A DNA stretch of 10,942 nt, from the NCBI GenBank assembly GCA_963605745.1, contig CAVCWT010000058.1:1-10942 (forward strand). The letters are read 5' to 3'. The notes under the pieces were generated by a model that was given only the letters and a program-made list of their open reading frames with translations, did not search any database and was not told the origin of the DNA. Source of the DNA: CAG-791 sp963605745. GTDB taxonomy: Bacteria > Bacillota > Clostridia > Lachnospirales > Lachnospiraceae. Shown here in pieces: positions 1 to 7,690 of this stretch; position 1 is the stretch's first letter, and each line of letters starts with the position of its first letter. The position numbers and the translations under genes are program-made.

Positions 1-32
1 TCTCCGAAAATCATTCTGCGTTATCTGGCCAG

Positions 33-1418
33 TTATTTTGCAAACGCTGTACTAGCCAGGGGCTTTACCAGCTTGCGGTAGACTTTACGGAAGAAATACA
101 AGGACAGCACCAGGGAGACGATCTCTGCAATCATAAAGCACCACCAGACGTTGTTGAGATTCCCGGTAAGGGACAACAGCCATGCGACCGGAATCAGAAC
201 GACCAGCTGGCGGCCCAGGGAGATGATGAGAGAGTAGATGCTCTCTCCGAGCGCCTGGAAAATGGACCCCATGACAATGCCGCAGGCTGCCAGAGGGAAG
301 TGGATGGCAATGATGCGCAGGGCATGAATGCCGAGCTCCCGCATTTCATCCGACGCACTGAAGAGATTCAGCAAAGGACCGGGAATCAGTTCCATAGTAA
401 TGGTGCCGCAGATCATGATGCAGCCGGCAAGGAACAGCGCAAAACGAAGAGCCTCGTCAATACGGGGTTTTTTGCGTGCGCCGTAGTTGTAGGCAAGGAC
501 CGGAATCAAGCCGTTGTTCAGACCAAAGACCGGCATGAAGAAGAAGCTCTGCAGCTTGAAATAAACGCCAAAGACTGCCGTTGCCGTTGTCGAAAAGCCT
601 GCCAGAATCAGGTTCATAAAATAGGTCATGGCAGAACCGATGGACATCATCAGGATGGACGGAATGCCGACATAATAAATCTTACTGATGATCATGCGAT
701 CGGGCGAGAGGATCCTCTTCAGAGAAAAGTGCAGCTCCTTGTTGAACTTGAGATTCAGAATAAGACCAAGGAGAGCGGCCACGCACTGACCCAGAACGGT
801 GGCATAGGCAGCGCCTGCAACGCCGAGCTTCGGGAAGCCGAAGAGACCAAAGATCATGATCGGATCGAAAATGATATTGATGACAGCTCCTGTCAGCTGG
901 GAAGCCATGGAGAGAATCGTCAGACCGGTGGACTGCAGGAGTCTCTCAAAAGTGATCTGGAAGAACAGGCCAAAGGACATCATACAGACAATGCCAAGGT
1001 AGGTGTCGCCGGCAGTGAGAATTTCCGGAACCGAGGTCTGGCTGCGGATGAATGGATCCGTGAGAAACAGGCCGACCAGAAGGAACAGGAGATAGTTAAA
1101 AATGGTCAGCAGCAATCCATTGTTGGCAGCAGCGTCGGAGCGGTCGTAATTTTTCTCTCCGAGGGCTTTGGAGAGGAGGGAGTTGATGCCGACGCCGGTT
1201 CCCGAGGCAAAGGCGATCATCAGATTCTGCAGGGGGAAGGCAAAGGTGACGGCGGCCAGTGCGTTCTCGCTGATCTGCGCCACAAAGATGGAATCTACCA
1301 CGTTGTACAAAGCCTGTACCAGCATGGAGATCATCATGGGAACGGACATGTTGACAATGAGCTTTTTCACGGGCATGACGCCCATCTTGTTTTCCTTGAG
1401 AGTGTTCTCAGCGGTCAT
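33..1418 (-). CDS. MATE-family multidrug/metabolite efflux transporter
   Basis: A 461-residue polytopic membrane protein of the MATE (multi antimicrobial extrusion) family, the normal length for a 12-helix pump. These proteins export cationic drugs or metabolites in exchange for Na+ or H+. The N-terminus (PVKKLIVNMSVPMMISML, then LYNVVDSIFVAQI and GTGVGINSLLSKALGEK) is typical of the NorM/DinF-like MATEs of Clostridia, and hydrophobic helices fill the rest. The start was set at ATG 1418 because AGAAAGGATC lies about 10 bases upstream on the minus strand. An in-frame ATG at 1472 would add 18 residues but begins inside a stem-loop and has no good ribosome site. The gene follows the cupin gene in the same direction with a hairpin between them, so co-transcription is possible but not shown. 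Substrate cannot be read from sequence. Family assignment is firm. Confidence 0.93.
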   Translation of the reverse strand: MTAENTLKENKMGVMPVKKLIVNMSVPMMISMLVQALYNVVDSIFVAQISENALAAVTFAFPLQNLMIAFASGTGVGINSLLSKALGEKNYDRSDAAANNGLLLTIFNYLLFLLVGLFLTDPFIRSQTSVPEILTAGDTYLGIVCMMSFGLFFQITFERLLQSTGLTILSMASQLTGAVINIIFDPIMIFGLFGFPKLGVAGAAYATVLGQCVAALLGLILNLKFNKELHFSLKRILSPDRMIISKIYYVGIPSILMMSIGSAMTYFMNLILAGFSTTATAVFGVYFKLQSFFFMPVFGLNNGLIPVLAYNYGARKKPRIDEALRFALFLAGCIMICGTITMELIPGPLLNLFSASDEMRELGIHALRIIAIHFPLAACGIVMGSIFQALGESIYSLIISLGRQLVVLIPVAWLLSLTGNLNNVWWCFMIAEIVSLVLSLYFFRKVYRKLVKPLASTAFAK

Positions 1419-1459
1419 AGAAAATAAAAGATCCTTTCTGATGTTGATGTGCGGTTTTA

Positions 1460-1480
1460 AAGATGCCGTCAAGGCATCTT
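1460..1480 (-). terminator. Stem-loop between the cupin and MATE genes
   Basis: AAGATGCC (1460-1467) and GGCATCTT (1473-1480) form a perfect 8-bp stem with a 5-base loop. On the minus strand the stem is followed by TAAAAC rather than a full U run, so it is at best a weak terminator or attenuator for cupin transcripts running toward the MATE gene. Confidence 0.45.
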
Positions 1481-1547
1481 CGAGTATCCAATAAAGAAAG
1501 AGGCGGGCTGAATCGATACAGGAACTGTTGGTTGAATCAGCATTTCC

Positions 1548-1892
1548 TCAGATAAAATCCTCCCGCATGGGAGTAAAGATGTCGAGGAGGATCCCGGGTT
1601 CGAGGCAGGTGCAGCCGTGAACAATTTCGTTGGTTTTGAGCATGGTATCACCGGCAGTTACCTCACGCACCTCGTCGCCGATGGTGAAGCGGAATCTCCC
1701 GGAAACGACATAGGTGATCTGGGTGTGGGGGTGATGATGAAGTGCGCCGATGGCGCCCTTTTCAAATGTGTTTTCAACGCACATGAGATCTTTGTCGTAG
1801 GCAAGGATGCGGCGGATGACTCCGGAACCGGCTTCCTCGGGAACAGTTTCTGTGTGCGGAACCCATGTTGTGTTTTCGTGTTGTTTTGTCAT
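1548..1892 (-). CDS. KdgF-like small cupin protein
   Basis: A 114-residue single-domain cupin (cupin_2 type). The first cupin motif is seen as LHHHPHTQITYVVSG (residues 51-65, with His52, His54, His56 and Gln58 as candidate metal ligands). The second is AGDTMLKTNEIVHG (80-93, His92). The C-terminal LLDIFTPMREDFI closely matches the ending of KdgF proteins, which open unsaturated uronate sugars from pectin or alginate breakdown into linear keto forms. KdgF activity is inferred from this resemblance. No uronate-degradation gene is visible nearby, so another role, such as a generic sugar or metal-binding cupin, remains possible. The start ATG has GGAGA (1898-1902) five bases upstream and a promoter-like extended -10 further up. 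The protein is complete, with no sign of damage. Confidence 0.85.
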   Translation of the reverse strand: MTKQHENTTWVPHTETVPEEAGSGVIRRILAYDKDLMCVENTFEKGAIGALHHHPHTQITYVVSGRFRFTIGDEVREVTAGDTMLKTNEIVHGCTCLEPGILLDIFTPMREDFI

Positions 1893-1947
1893 ACTATTCT
1901 CCGGTTCTTTATTTCATGGCATTTTTTAAAAATCAGTGCTGTGAAAG

Positions 1948-1956
1948 AGTATAGCA
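1948..1956 (-). promoter_or_regulatory. Extended -10 promoter of the cupin gene
   Basis: On the minus strand TGC-TATACT is an extended -10 element (-10 hexamer at 1953-1948), placing the start of the transcript near 1941 and giving a leader of about 50 bases. No good -35 hexamer is present 17 bases upstream, which is usual for extended -10 promoters. Confidence 0.5.
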
Positions 1957-1984
1957 TATCATAGATGGGATAAACGAAAGAAAG

Positions 1985-2036
1985 AAACCTTGTATTTACG
2001 GTGCCGATTCGAATCGGCACCGTAAATACAAGGTTT
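1985..2036 (-). terminator. 52-base perfect palindrome, probable terminator of tRNA-Val
   Basis: Bases 1985-2010 are the exact reverse complement of 2011-2036, a 26-bp stem with no spacer, centred on GATTCGAATC. It begins 8 bases past the tRNA 3' end. Read on the minus strand the stem runs into TTTCTTTCTTTC, a broken U tract, so it probably ends tRNA transcription. On the plus strand it ends in five T residues, so it could work both ways. The perfect symmetry is longer than a usual terminator stem. Confidence 0.65.
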
Positions 2037-2043
2037 TTAACAG

Positions 2044-2116
2044 TGGGACGGACGGGGCTCGAACCCGTGACCTCTCGCGTGTGAGGCGAACGCTCTCCCG
2101 GCTGAGCTACCGTCCC
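2044..2116 (-). tRNA. tRNA-Val (anticodon CAC)
   Basis: A complete 73-base cloverleaf on the minus strand. The acceptor stem pairs GGGACGG with CCGTCCC (7 of 7), and the D stem pairs GCTC with GAGC. The anticodon stem is TTCGC/GCGAG with one T-G pair. The loop CTCACAC puts CAC at positions 34-36, reading the valine codon GUG. The T arm is ACGGG-TTCGAGC-CCCGT. The discriminator base is A and the genome does not encode CCA (CTG follows), so CCA must be added after transcription. It stands alone, not in a tRNA cluster. Confidence 0.96.
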
Positions 2117-2474
2117 GGGAATAGAGATACAGACATCATAACATGCAAATGTCAAAACAACGCTGCAACCTTCCGAATTCTGCAAGCAAAACTCATTATA
2201 TAACAAACCCTATAAAAATGGAAAGCATTTTCTGTGGCGAAATGTTTGCCAAACAAGTAGAATAGAGGTGTCGGTTCGGCACAAATGTAAAGGGACATCC
2301 GAAGAGCGCAGAGGTGCTGCAGCGTGCCCTGCATTGGAAAAGGGCTGATGAGATATTGACATGGACCGAATGAAAAATCAGTCAGAAAACCCAGTTGAAG
2401 AAATCAATTGAAGAAATCGGCTATGGAGATCGTAATCGCAGACTACTGCGGTGGAATACAGGGGTAGAGAGTTT
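2117..2474. other. Gene-free interval between tRNA-Val and the lipoprotein gene
   Basis: No convincing gene lies in these 358 bases. Beyond the tRNA promoter it holds a short hairpin GTGTC/GGCAC at 2268-2282. It also holds a TTGACA at 2356-2361, with no good -10 at the right distance, and a direct repeat TTGAAGAAATC at 2395-2405 and 2408-2418. The lipoprotein promoter must lie here but I cannot place it with confidence. The open frames that cross it are short and lack ribosome sites. Confidence 0.6.
2135..2155 (-). promoter_or_regulatory. Probable promoter of tRNA-Val
   Basis: On the minus strand TG-T-TATGAT (TG at 2143-2142, hexamer at 2140-2135) is an extended -10 about 19 bases before the tRNA 5' end. 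A TTGACA lies at 2155-2150, but it is only 9 bases from that -10. From it the standard 17-base spacing points instead to CTGTAT, so only one of the two elements is probably used. Confidence 0.45.
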
Positions 2475-3608
2475 ATGAAAAAGAGATTTGTTGCCATTGC
2501 GGCGGCCGTTTGCCTGGCAGGGAGCCTTGCAGCCTGCGGCAGCAGCGCAGAGGAAGAGATCACGTATCACGGCTTTGAGCAGATTCCGGATGGAGCCTAT
2601 CCGGAGGATCTGGGACAGGGACCGCAGGAAGAAGAGATCGTGGAGGAGCCCGTAGAGGAAGCCTATGTCCTTCCGGATGATATGTATTACAGTGAGCTGA
2701 CCGGTGAGCCGATCAGCAAGAACATCGAAAATCAGCGGCCGGTGGCCATTATGGTGGATAATGACGCCAGAGCACTGCCGCACTTTGGCATCTCGAACTG
2801 TGATGTCATGTACGAGCTGATGAATTCGACGGCCAATGACCGTATCACGAGACTGATGTGCCTGTTCAAGGACTGGGGAGCCATCGAAAAGGTCGGCAGT
2901 ATTCGTTCCATCCGCCCAACGAATATTCTGCTGGGTCAGGAGTGGGATGCGGTGCTGTGCCATGACGGCGGTCCTTACTATATTGATGAGTATCTGGGAC
3001 GGTATCCGTATCACTTCTCCGGAACCTTCTCCCGTGTCAGCAACGGAAAGGCAACGGAGTTTACGGAGTTCTGCCTGACAGGAGATCTGGACAAGAATTT
3101 CTCGAGCTCCGGATTCTCCACTTCCTATGACAGTCACAAACAGGACGGCAATCACTTCCAGTTCGCACAGTATCAGGGAGATGAGATCACGCTTGAGGAT
3201 GCCGGCGATGCGCTGACAGCAACAGCCATCAGCCTGCCGTTTAACAATACGAAGTCTAAACTGATGTATAACGAGTCCACCGGAACCTATGACTATTATG
3301 AGTTCGGGGAGATCTGCAAGGACGGCGGCAACGATCAGGCAGTTACCTTCAAAAATGTCCTGATCCAGAATTGCAGCTTTACACAGTATGACGAGCACGG
3401 ATACATGATCTACAACTGCATTACGTCCGGGGAGTCCGGTTATTACTGCACCAACGGCAGAGCCATCCCGATTACCTGGAGTAAGTCCAGCGAGGGCGGC
3501 ATGACCAAGTATTATGATGCAAGCGGCAATGAGATCACGATCAACACCGGCAAGACCTACATCACGCTGATTCCGAGTGACAGCTGGGGATCGCTTACGC
3601 TGAATTAG
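2475..3608 (+). CDS. DUF3048 (YerB-type) lipoprotein
   Basis: A 377-residue secreted lipoprotein. A Lys/Arg start and hydrophobic stretch end in the lipobox LAAC (residues 18-21), so Cys21 should carry the lipid anchor on the outer face of the membrane. An acidic Glu/Pro-rich linker (about 26-70) follows. The DUF3048 N-terminal domain starts at LTGEPIS (Leu75) and includes RPVAIMVDN, VGSIRSIRP (about 140-148) and HDGGPYY (163-169). The C-terminal domain ends with PITWSKS, then YYDASGNEI and GKTYITLIP (from Gly359). This matches the two-domain layout of Bacillus YerB, whose function is unknown. The start is ATG 2475, with CAGGGG about 10 bases upstream. A GTG at 2451 would add 8 residues and spoil the signal peptide. 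The gene is complete and appears single. No function is claimed beyond a cell-surface lipoprotein. Confidence 0.9.
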   Translation: MKKRFVAIAAAVCLAGSLAACGSSAEEEITYHGFEQIPDGAYPEDLGQGPQEEEIVEEPVEEAYVLPDDMYYSELTGEPISKNIENQRPVAIMVDNDARALPHFGISNCDVMYELMNSTANDRITRLMCLFKDWGAIEKVGSIRSIRPTNILLGQEWDAVLCHDGGPYYIDEYLGRYPYHFSGTFSRVSNGKATEFTEFCLTGDLDKNFSSSGFSTSYDSHKQDGNHFQFAQYQGDEITLEDAGDALTATAISLPFNNTKSKLMYNESTGTYDYYEFGEICKDGGNDQAVTFKNVLIQNCSFTQYDEHGYMIYNCITSGESGYYCTNGRAIPITWSKSSEGGMTKYYDASGNEITINTGKTYITLIPSDSWGSLTLN

Positions 3609-3732
3609 TGCTGAGAATTGCTGACACGCGCGATTGGGAAATTCGGAGTAACAGCGTAGCAAACGTTGTACGAATGTGAATCCGTATTGACAGATGATCC
3701 GAGGATGATCGCAAGGTAGTGATAGTATATGA

Positions 3733-3766
3733 AATACCCCTGACAGAGATTTTTGTCAGGGGTATT
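3733..3766 (+). terminator. 13-bp stem-loop before the ABC operon
   Basis: AATACCCCTGACA (3733-3745) pairs perfectly with 3754-3766 around an 8-base loop, GAGATTTT. The T residues lie in the loop and not after the stem, so it is not a classic terminator on the plus strand. It could end transcription from the lipoprotein gene weakly, or act as a leader structure for the ABC genes, whose first ATG lies 25 bases further on. Confidence 0.45.
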
Positions 3767-3791
3767 GTTGCATTAAGAATGGGAGACAACA

Positions 3792-5783
3792 ATGACACAG
3801 CAGCAAAAGAAACGCTTTCCCACCGGAAGGAGTCTGATCTGGTATTTTCTGGAGGGCAGCAAAAGGTGGTTTGCTCTTAGCATTTTGTGCGCCGGCGTGA
3901 CCTCCTTGCTGGACCTTGTCAGCCCAAAGCTGATCAGCTATACCGTGGATTCTGTCATCGGAGGAGAGGCGTCAGACCTTACGGGAATGGCGCAGAACAT
4001 AGAGAGAATGCTGGGCGGCAGTGCGTATTTGCGCCGGAATCTGTGGATGATTCCTGCAGCGGTGATTATGATCGCAGTCCTCGCGAATATGTTCCGCTAT
4101 CTGAACAAGCTGACCAACTCCATCGGTGCGGAGCACCTGCTCAAAAGAATGCGGGATCAGCTGTTCGGACATATTGAGAGATTGCCGTTTGCCTGGCACG
4201 GGCAGAACCACACGGGCGATATCATTCAGCGGTGCACGTCGGACGTCGAGACGATCAAGAACTTTGTCGCCGATCAGCTGACGAGCCTCTTTCGCATTGT
4301 GATCCTGATGGCCTGCGCACTGTGGTTTATGTGGGGAATCCATCCCGGACTGACGCTCCTGTCCGCAGCCTTTTTCCCGGTGATTGTCCTGTATTCGCTG
4401 TTCTTCCATGCGAGAATCGGCGATGCCTTTGAGCATGCCGATGAAGAGGAGGGCAAGCTCTCTGCCATTGCTCAGGAGAACCTGACGGGAGTTCGCGTGG
4501 TCCGCGCCTTTGGCCGCGAGATCTATGAGAGAGAGCGGTTTGAGAGGCAGAACACGAGCTACACCTACATGTGGATTCGCCTGATGAAGCTCTTATCTGC
4601 CTTCTGGGGCTCCAGCGATCTGATCTCGGGTCTTCAGGTGATGGCTGTTACGATTGTTGGCGCTGTGTTCTGCGTAAAGGGGCAGCTGACTGCAGGACAA
4701 TACATTGCCTTTATCTCCTACAATGCCATGCTGACCTGGCCGGTGCGTTCTCTTGGAAGAGTCATTGCGGACCTGTCCAAGGCGGGAATTTCCATTGACA
4801 GACTGTGCTACATCATGAATGCACAGGAGGAAGCGGACCGTGAGGATGCACTGACACCGCCCATGAACCGGGACATCGCCTTTGAGCATGTGTCCTACCG
4901 CTATGCCAGAGCGGAAAAGACTGCAGAAAACGAAAAGGCTGGTGGCGGGAAAACCGCAGGAGCTGTGGGCAGAGTGGAGACAGGCAGCGATCGGAAGGAG
5001 ATGGCAGCTCCTGCTGCAGAAGTTCTGCAGGACGTATCTTTTATGATTAAGGCAGGAACGACGGTGGGAATCCTTGGCGGAACCGGCTCCGGAAAATCCA
5101 CGCTGATGTATCTGCTGGACCGGCTCTATGAGCTGCCAAAGGAGATGGGCAGGATTACGATCGGCGGAGTTGATATTGCAGATATCAAACGTGATTATCT
5201 GCGGCAGAACATCGGAATGGTTCTGCAGGAGCCCTTCCTTTTTTCGAGGACGCTGGAGGAGAACATCGCGATCACGCTGGAGGACGAGCAGGGACGCAAG
5301 GCAACAACAGGAGATGGTGACACATCCGGAAAGAGTGCGGCACGGGATCACCGGCACCTGGAGGAGGTTCGACGGGCCGCGCAGATTGCCAGCCTCGATG
5401 AGACAATTCAGCACTTTGGCAAAGGCTATGACACCTATGTGGGAGAGCGCGGCGTGACCCTCTCCGGCGGACAAAAGCAGCGGACCGCGATCGCGCAGAT
5501 GCTGATCCGAAAGCCGCCCATTATGATCTTCGACGATTCGCTCTCTGCGGTGGATGCCGAGACGGATTCCAGAATACGGCACGCACTGAAGGAGAACAGC
5601 GGTGATTCCACGGTGATTCTGATCGCACACCGCATTACGACGTTGATGCATGCAGATCAGATCCTTGTCCTGGACAAGGGACGTGTTGCAGAGCAGGGAA
5701 CGCACGAGGAGCTCCTGGAGCAAAAGGGCATTTACCGGAGAATTTATGACCTGCAGGTTCGGCAGAGTGAGATAGGAGCATAG
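3792..5783 (+). CDS. ABC exporter half-transporter, subunit with degenerate ATP site
   Basis: A 663-residue type I (type IV fold) ABC exporter: an N-terminal six-helix membrane domain (about 20-330) fused to an ATPase domain. Visible motifs are Walker A GGTGSGKST (429-437), Q-loop LQEP (Gln479), signature LSGGQKQR (557-564), Walker B IMIFDDS with Asp582 where the catalytic Glu should be, and H-loop His613. Asp at that place marks the non-catalytic half of heterodimeric exporters such as TM287/288 and BmrCD. Two hydrophilic inserts enlarge the ATPase domain: about 374-408 just before VLQDVSF, and about 497-520 in the helical subdomain. The protein is therefore longer than the usual 580-600 residues. 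The start has GGGAG (3781-3785) upstream. The next gene begins 3 bases after the stop and encodes the partner. The substrate is unknown and is most likely a drug, lipid or peptide. Confidence 0.95.
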   Translation: MTQQQKKRFPTGRSLIWYFLEGSKRWFALSILCAGVTSLLDLVSPKLISYTVDSVIGGEASDLTGMAQNIERMLGGSAYLRRNLWMIPAAVIMIAVLANMFRYLNKLTNSIGAEHLLKRMRDQLFGHIERLPFAWHGQNHTGDIIQRCTSDVETIKNFVADQLTSLFRIVILMACALWFMWGIHPGLTLLSAAFFPVIVLYSLFFHARIGDAFEHADEEEGKLSAIAQENLTGVRVVRAFGREIYERERFERQNTSYTYMWIRLMKLLSAFWGSSDLISGLQVMAVTIVGAVFCVKGQLTAGQYIAFISYNAMLTWPVRSLGRVIADLSKAGISIDRLCYIMNAQEEADREDALTPPMNRDIAFEHVSYRYARAEKTAENEKAGGGKTAGAVGRVETGSDRKEMAAPAAEVLQDVSFMIKAGTTVGILGGTGSGKSTLMYLLDRLYELPKEMGRITIGGVDIADIKRDYLRQNIGMVLQEPFLFSRTLEENIAITLEDEQGRKATTGDGDTSGKSAARDHRHLEEVRRAAQIASLDETIQHFGKGYDTYVGERGVTLSGGQKQRTAIAQMLIRKPPIMIFDDSLSAVDAETDSRIRHALKENSGDSTVILIAHRITTLMHADQILVLDKGRVAEQGTHEELLEQKGIYRRIYDLQVRQSEIGA

Positions 5784-5786
5784 ACC

Positions 5787-7610
5787 ATGGGAACACAGGA
5801 AAACAATACTGTCTCGCTGCCGTTTTTTGGCCTGCCGAGGATCTGGCCGTACATTCGGCCTTATCGGAAGATTCTGATCGTGAACATCTTCCTGGGAGCT
5901 CTGAGCTCACTGATCGATGCGTGCTTTCCGTTGTTCAACAGCTACGCATTGAATCACTTTGTGGCAGGAGGGACTTTGCAGGGGGTGCCGCTTTTTACCC
6001 TTTTGTACGGAATTGTTCTGGCCGTGCAGGTGGTCAGCAATTTTCTCAGCACCTACCAGTGCGGCAAGATCGAAATGTATGTAAACCGTGACCTGCGTAA
6101 CCGGGCCTTCAATCACCTGCAGACGCTGTCCTTTTCGTATTTTAACCAGAACAATGTGGGCTACATTCATGCAAGAGTCATCAGTGACAGCGGCAAGGTC
6201 GGCGAGCTGGTGGCCTGGCGCATGATGGACATGGTATGGAACGGAGCCTACATCCTGTTCGTCTTCATTACCATGCTGATGGTGAACCTGCGGCTGGCGC
6301 TGTATGTGATGCTGCTGGTTCCGGTTGCTGTTTTCATCGTCGCCGTATTCCAGAAAAGGCTGACCCACTTAAACCGGCAGATCCGGGAGATCAATTCTAC
6401 GATTACCGGGGATTTTAACGAAGGAATTACCGGAGCAAAGTCCATCAAGACGCTGGTCGTGGAAGAGAAGATTCGAAGGGACTTTGAAAAGGATACGGAG
6501 ACGATGCGAAGGACCTCCGTGAAGGCAACGCATTATTCGGCGCTGTTCACATCTCTTGTGACGATCATGAGCTCGATCGCCCTTGCCCTGGTTCTGTGGA
6601 AGGGCGGACGCATCACGATGGAAGGTGTGATGCAGATCGGGACGTTGTCCATTTTCTTTTCCTATGCGCTGAATATGATGGAGCCGATTCAGAATATGGT
6701 GACGACGATTGCGGCCTTTGTGGCGGTGCAGGTGAACATTGAGCGCCTGACAAGGCTTCTCGATACGCAGTCGGATGTGTCCGACCGGCCGGAGGTCGTG
6801 CAAAAATACGGCGATGCCTTCCATCCGAAAAAGGAGAACTGGGAGCCTCTTTTGGGCGACGTGGAGTTCCGGGATGTGTCCTTTCAGTACCCGGACGGCG
6901 ACGAGCTCGTTTTGGAGCACTTTAATCTGAAGGTGCCAAGGGGCACGAATGTTGCCATTGTCGGGGAGACCGGTGCCGGGAAGTCAACACTGGTGAATCT
7001 GGTGTGTCGGTTTTTTGAGCCGACAAGGGGGCAGGTACTGATCGATGGACGGGATGCCAGAGACCGGTCGCAGCTGTGGCTGCACAGCAATATCGGATAT
7101 GTTCTGCAGACACCGCATCTGTTCTCGGGGACTGTGCGCGACAATCTGCGCTACGGCAAGCCGGAGGCAACGGACGAGGAGATCATGGCGGCTCTTAGGC
7201 TCGTCAGTGCAGACTTTGTCGTGAATAAAATGGCAGGAGGACTGGACGCCGAGGTGGGCGAAGGCGGCGACCTTCTCTCTACGGGGGAGAAACAGCTCCT
7301 GTGCTTTGCAAGAGCGATTCTGGCAGATCCGAGGATTCTGGTTCTCGACGAGGCAACCGCCTCCATCGACACCCTGACGGAGAAGCTGATTCAGGATGCC
7401 ACCAATACCGTCATCAAGGGACGGACCTCCTTTGTCATCGCCCACAGACTCTCGACCGTTGTCGATGCTGATGTGATACTGGTCGTGCAGGGCGGCAAGA
7501 TCGTGGAACAGGGAACGCACCGGAGCCTTATGAAACAGCGCGGATATTACTACGAGCTGTATACCAGACAATATGAAGAGATGGCAGTGGATGCCGTGCA
7601 GATGCAGTAA
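5787..7610 (+). CDS. ABC exporter half-transporter, catalytic subunit
   Basis: A 607-residue membrane-ATPase fusion and partner of the preceding gene. Six helices (about 25-330) precede the ATPase domain. Walker A is GETGAGKST (393-401), the Q-loop Gln is 441 (VLQTP), Walker B is ILVLDEA with the normal catalytic Glu522, and the H-loop is His553 (VIAHRLST). The signature is LSTGE (497-501) instead of LSGGQ. The complementary defects imply that ATP is hydrolysed at the site built from this protein's Walker motifs and the partner's LSGGQ. The other site can bind ATP but should turn over poorly. AGGAG (5774-5778), inside the end of the upstream gene, serves as ribosome site, and the spacing suggests translational coupling. 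No regulator gene adjoins the pair. Family and heterodimer assignment are firm; the cargo is not known. Confidence 0.95.
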   Translation: MGTQENNTVSLPFFGLPRIWPYIRPYRKILIVNIFLGALSSLIDACFPLFNSYALNHFVAGGTLQGVPLFTLLYGIVLAVQVVSNFLSTYQCGKIEMYVNRDLRNRAFNHLQTLSFSYFNQNNVGYIHARVISDSGKVGELVAWRMMDMVWNGAYILFVFITMLMVNLRLALYVMLLVPVAVFIVAVFQKRLTHLNRQIREINSTITGDFNEGITGAKSIKTLVVEEKIRRDFEKDTETMRRTSVKATHYSALFTSLVTIMSSIALALVLWKGGRITMEGVMQIGTLSIFFSYALNMMEPIQNMVTTIAAFVAVQVNIERLTRLLDTQSDVSDRPEVVQKYGDAFHPKKENWEPLLGDVEFRDVSFQYPDGDELVLEHFNLKVPRGTNVAIVGETGAGKSTLVNLVCRFFEPTRGQVLIDGRDARDRSQLWLHSNIGYVLQTPHLFSGTVRDNLRYGKPEATDEEIMAALRLVSADFVVNKMAGGLDAEVGEGGDLLSTGEKQLLCFARAILADPRILVLDEATASIDTLTEKLIQDATNTVIKGRTSFVIAHRLSTVVDADVILVVQGGKIVEQGTHRSLMKQRGYYYELYTRQYEEMAVDAVQMQ

Positions 7611-7646
7611 AAGAGGTGACCGGAGAATTTCCGGTCACCTCTTTTA
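7608..7646 (+). terminator. Intrinsic terminator of the ABC operon
   Basis: A 16-17 bp perfect stem (left arm 7608-7624, loop GAATT at 7625-7629, right arm 7630-7646) begins inside the TAA stop codon of the second ABC gene. The right arm ends in CTTTTA, supplying the short U run. It is the strongest terminator in the window. Its A run on the left arm makes it usable from the minus strand too, so it could stop read-through from arsR. Confidence 0.9.
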
Positions 7647-7690
7647 TTACAGTGCGAAACGGTTATGTTCCCATGTGATATCTGTTTAGA

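Noticed and set aside
300..1427. 375-residue open frame antisense to the MATE gene
   Set aside because: The translation is hydrophilic and rich in His, Gln and Asp, as expected from reading a membrane protein gene backward; no start signal.
2356..2361. TTGACA as the -35 of the lipoprotein promoter
   Set aside because: No -10-like hexamer lies 16-18 bases downstream, so it is not called as a promoter.
2421..3662. 413-residue open frame antisense to the DUF3048 lipoprotein
   Set aside because: It mirrors the real gene, has no ribosome site or recognisable domain, and the sense frame has a signal peptide, lipobox and family motifs.
3687..3692. TTGACA as the -35 of the ABC operon promoter
   Set aside because: The bases 17-18 downstream do not resemble a -10 and the nearest TATATG is over 30 bases away.
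4593..5723. 376-residue open frame antisense to the first ABC gene
   Set aside because: The sense frame carries all ABC motifs; the antisense product resembles nothing I recognise and has no ribosome site.
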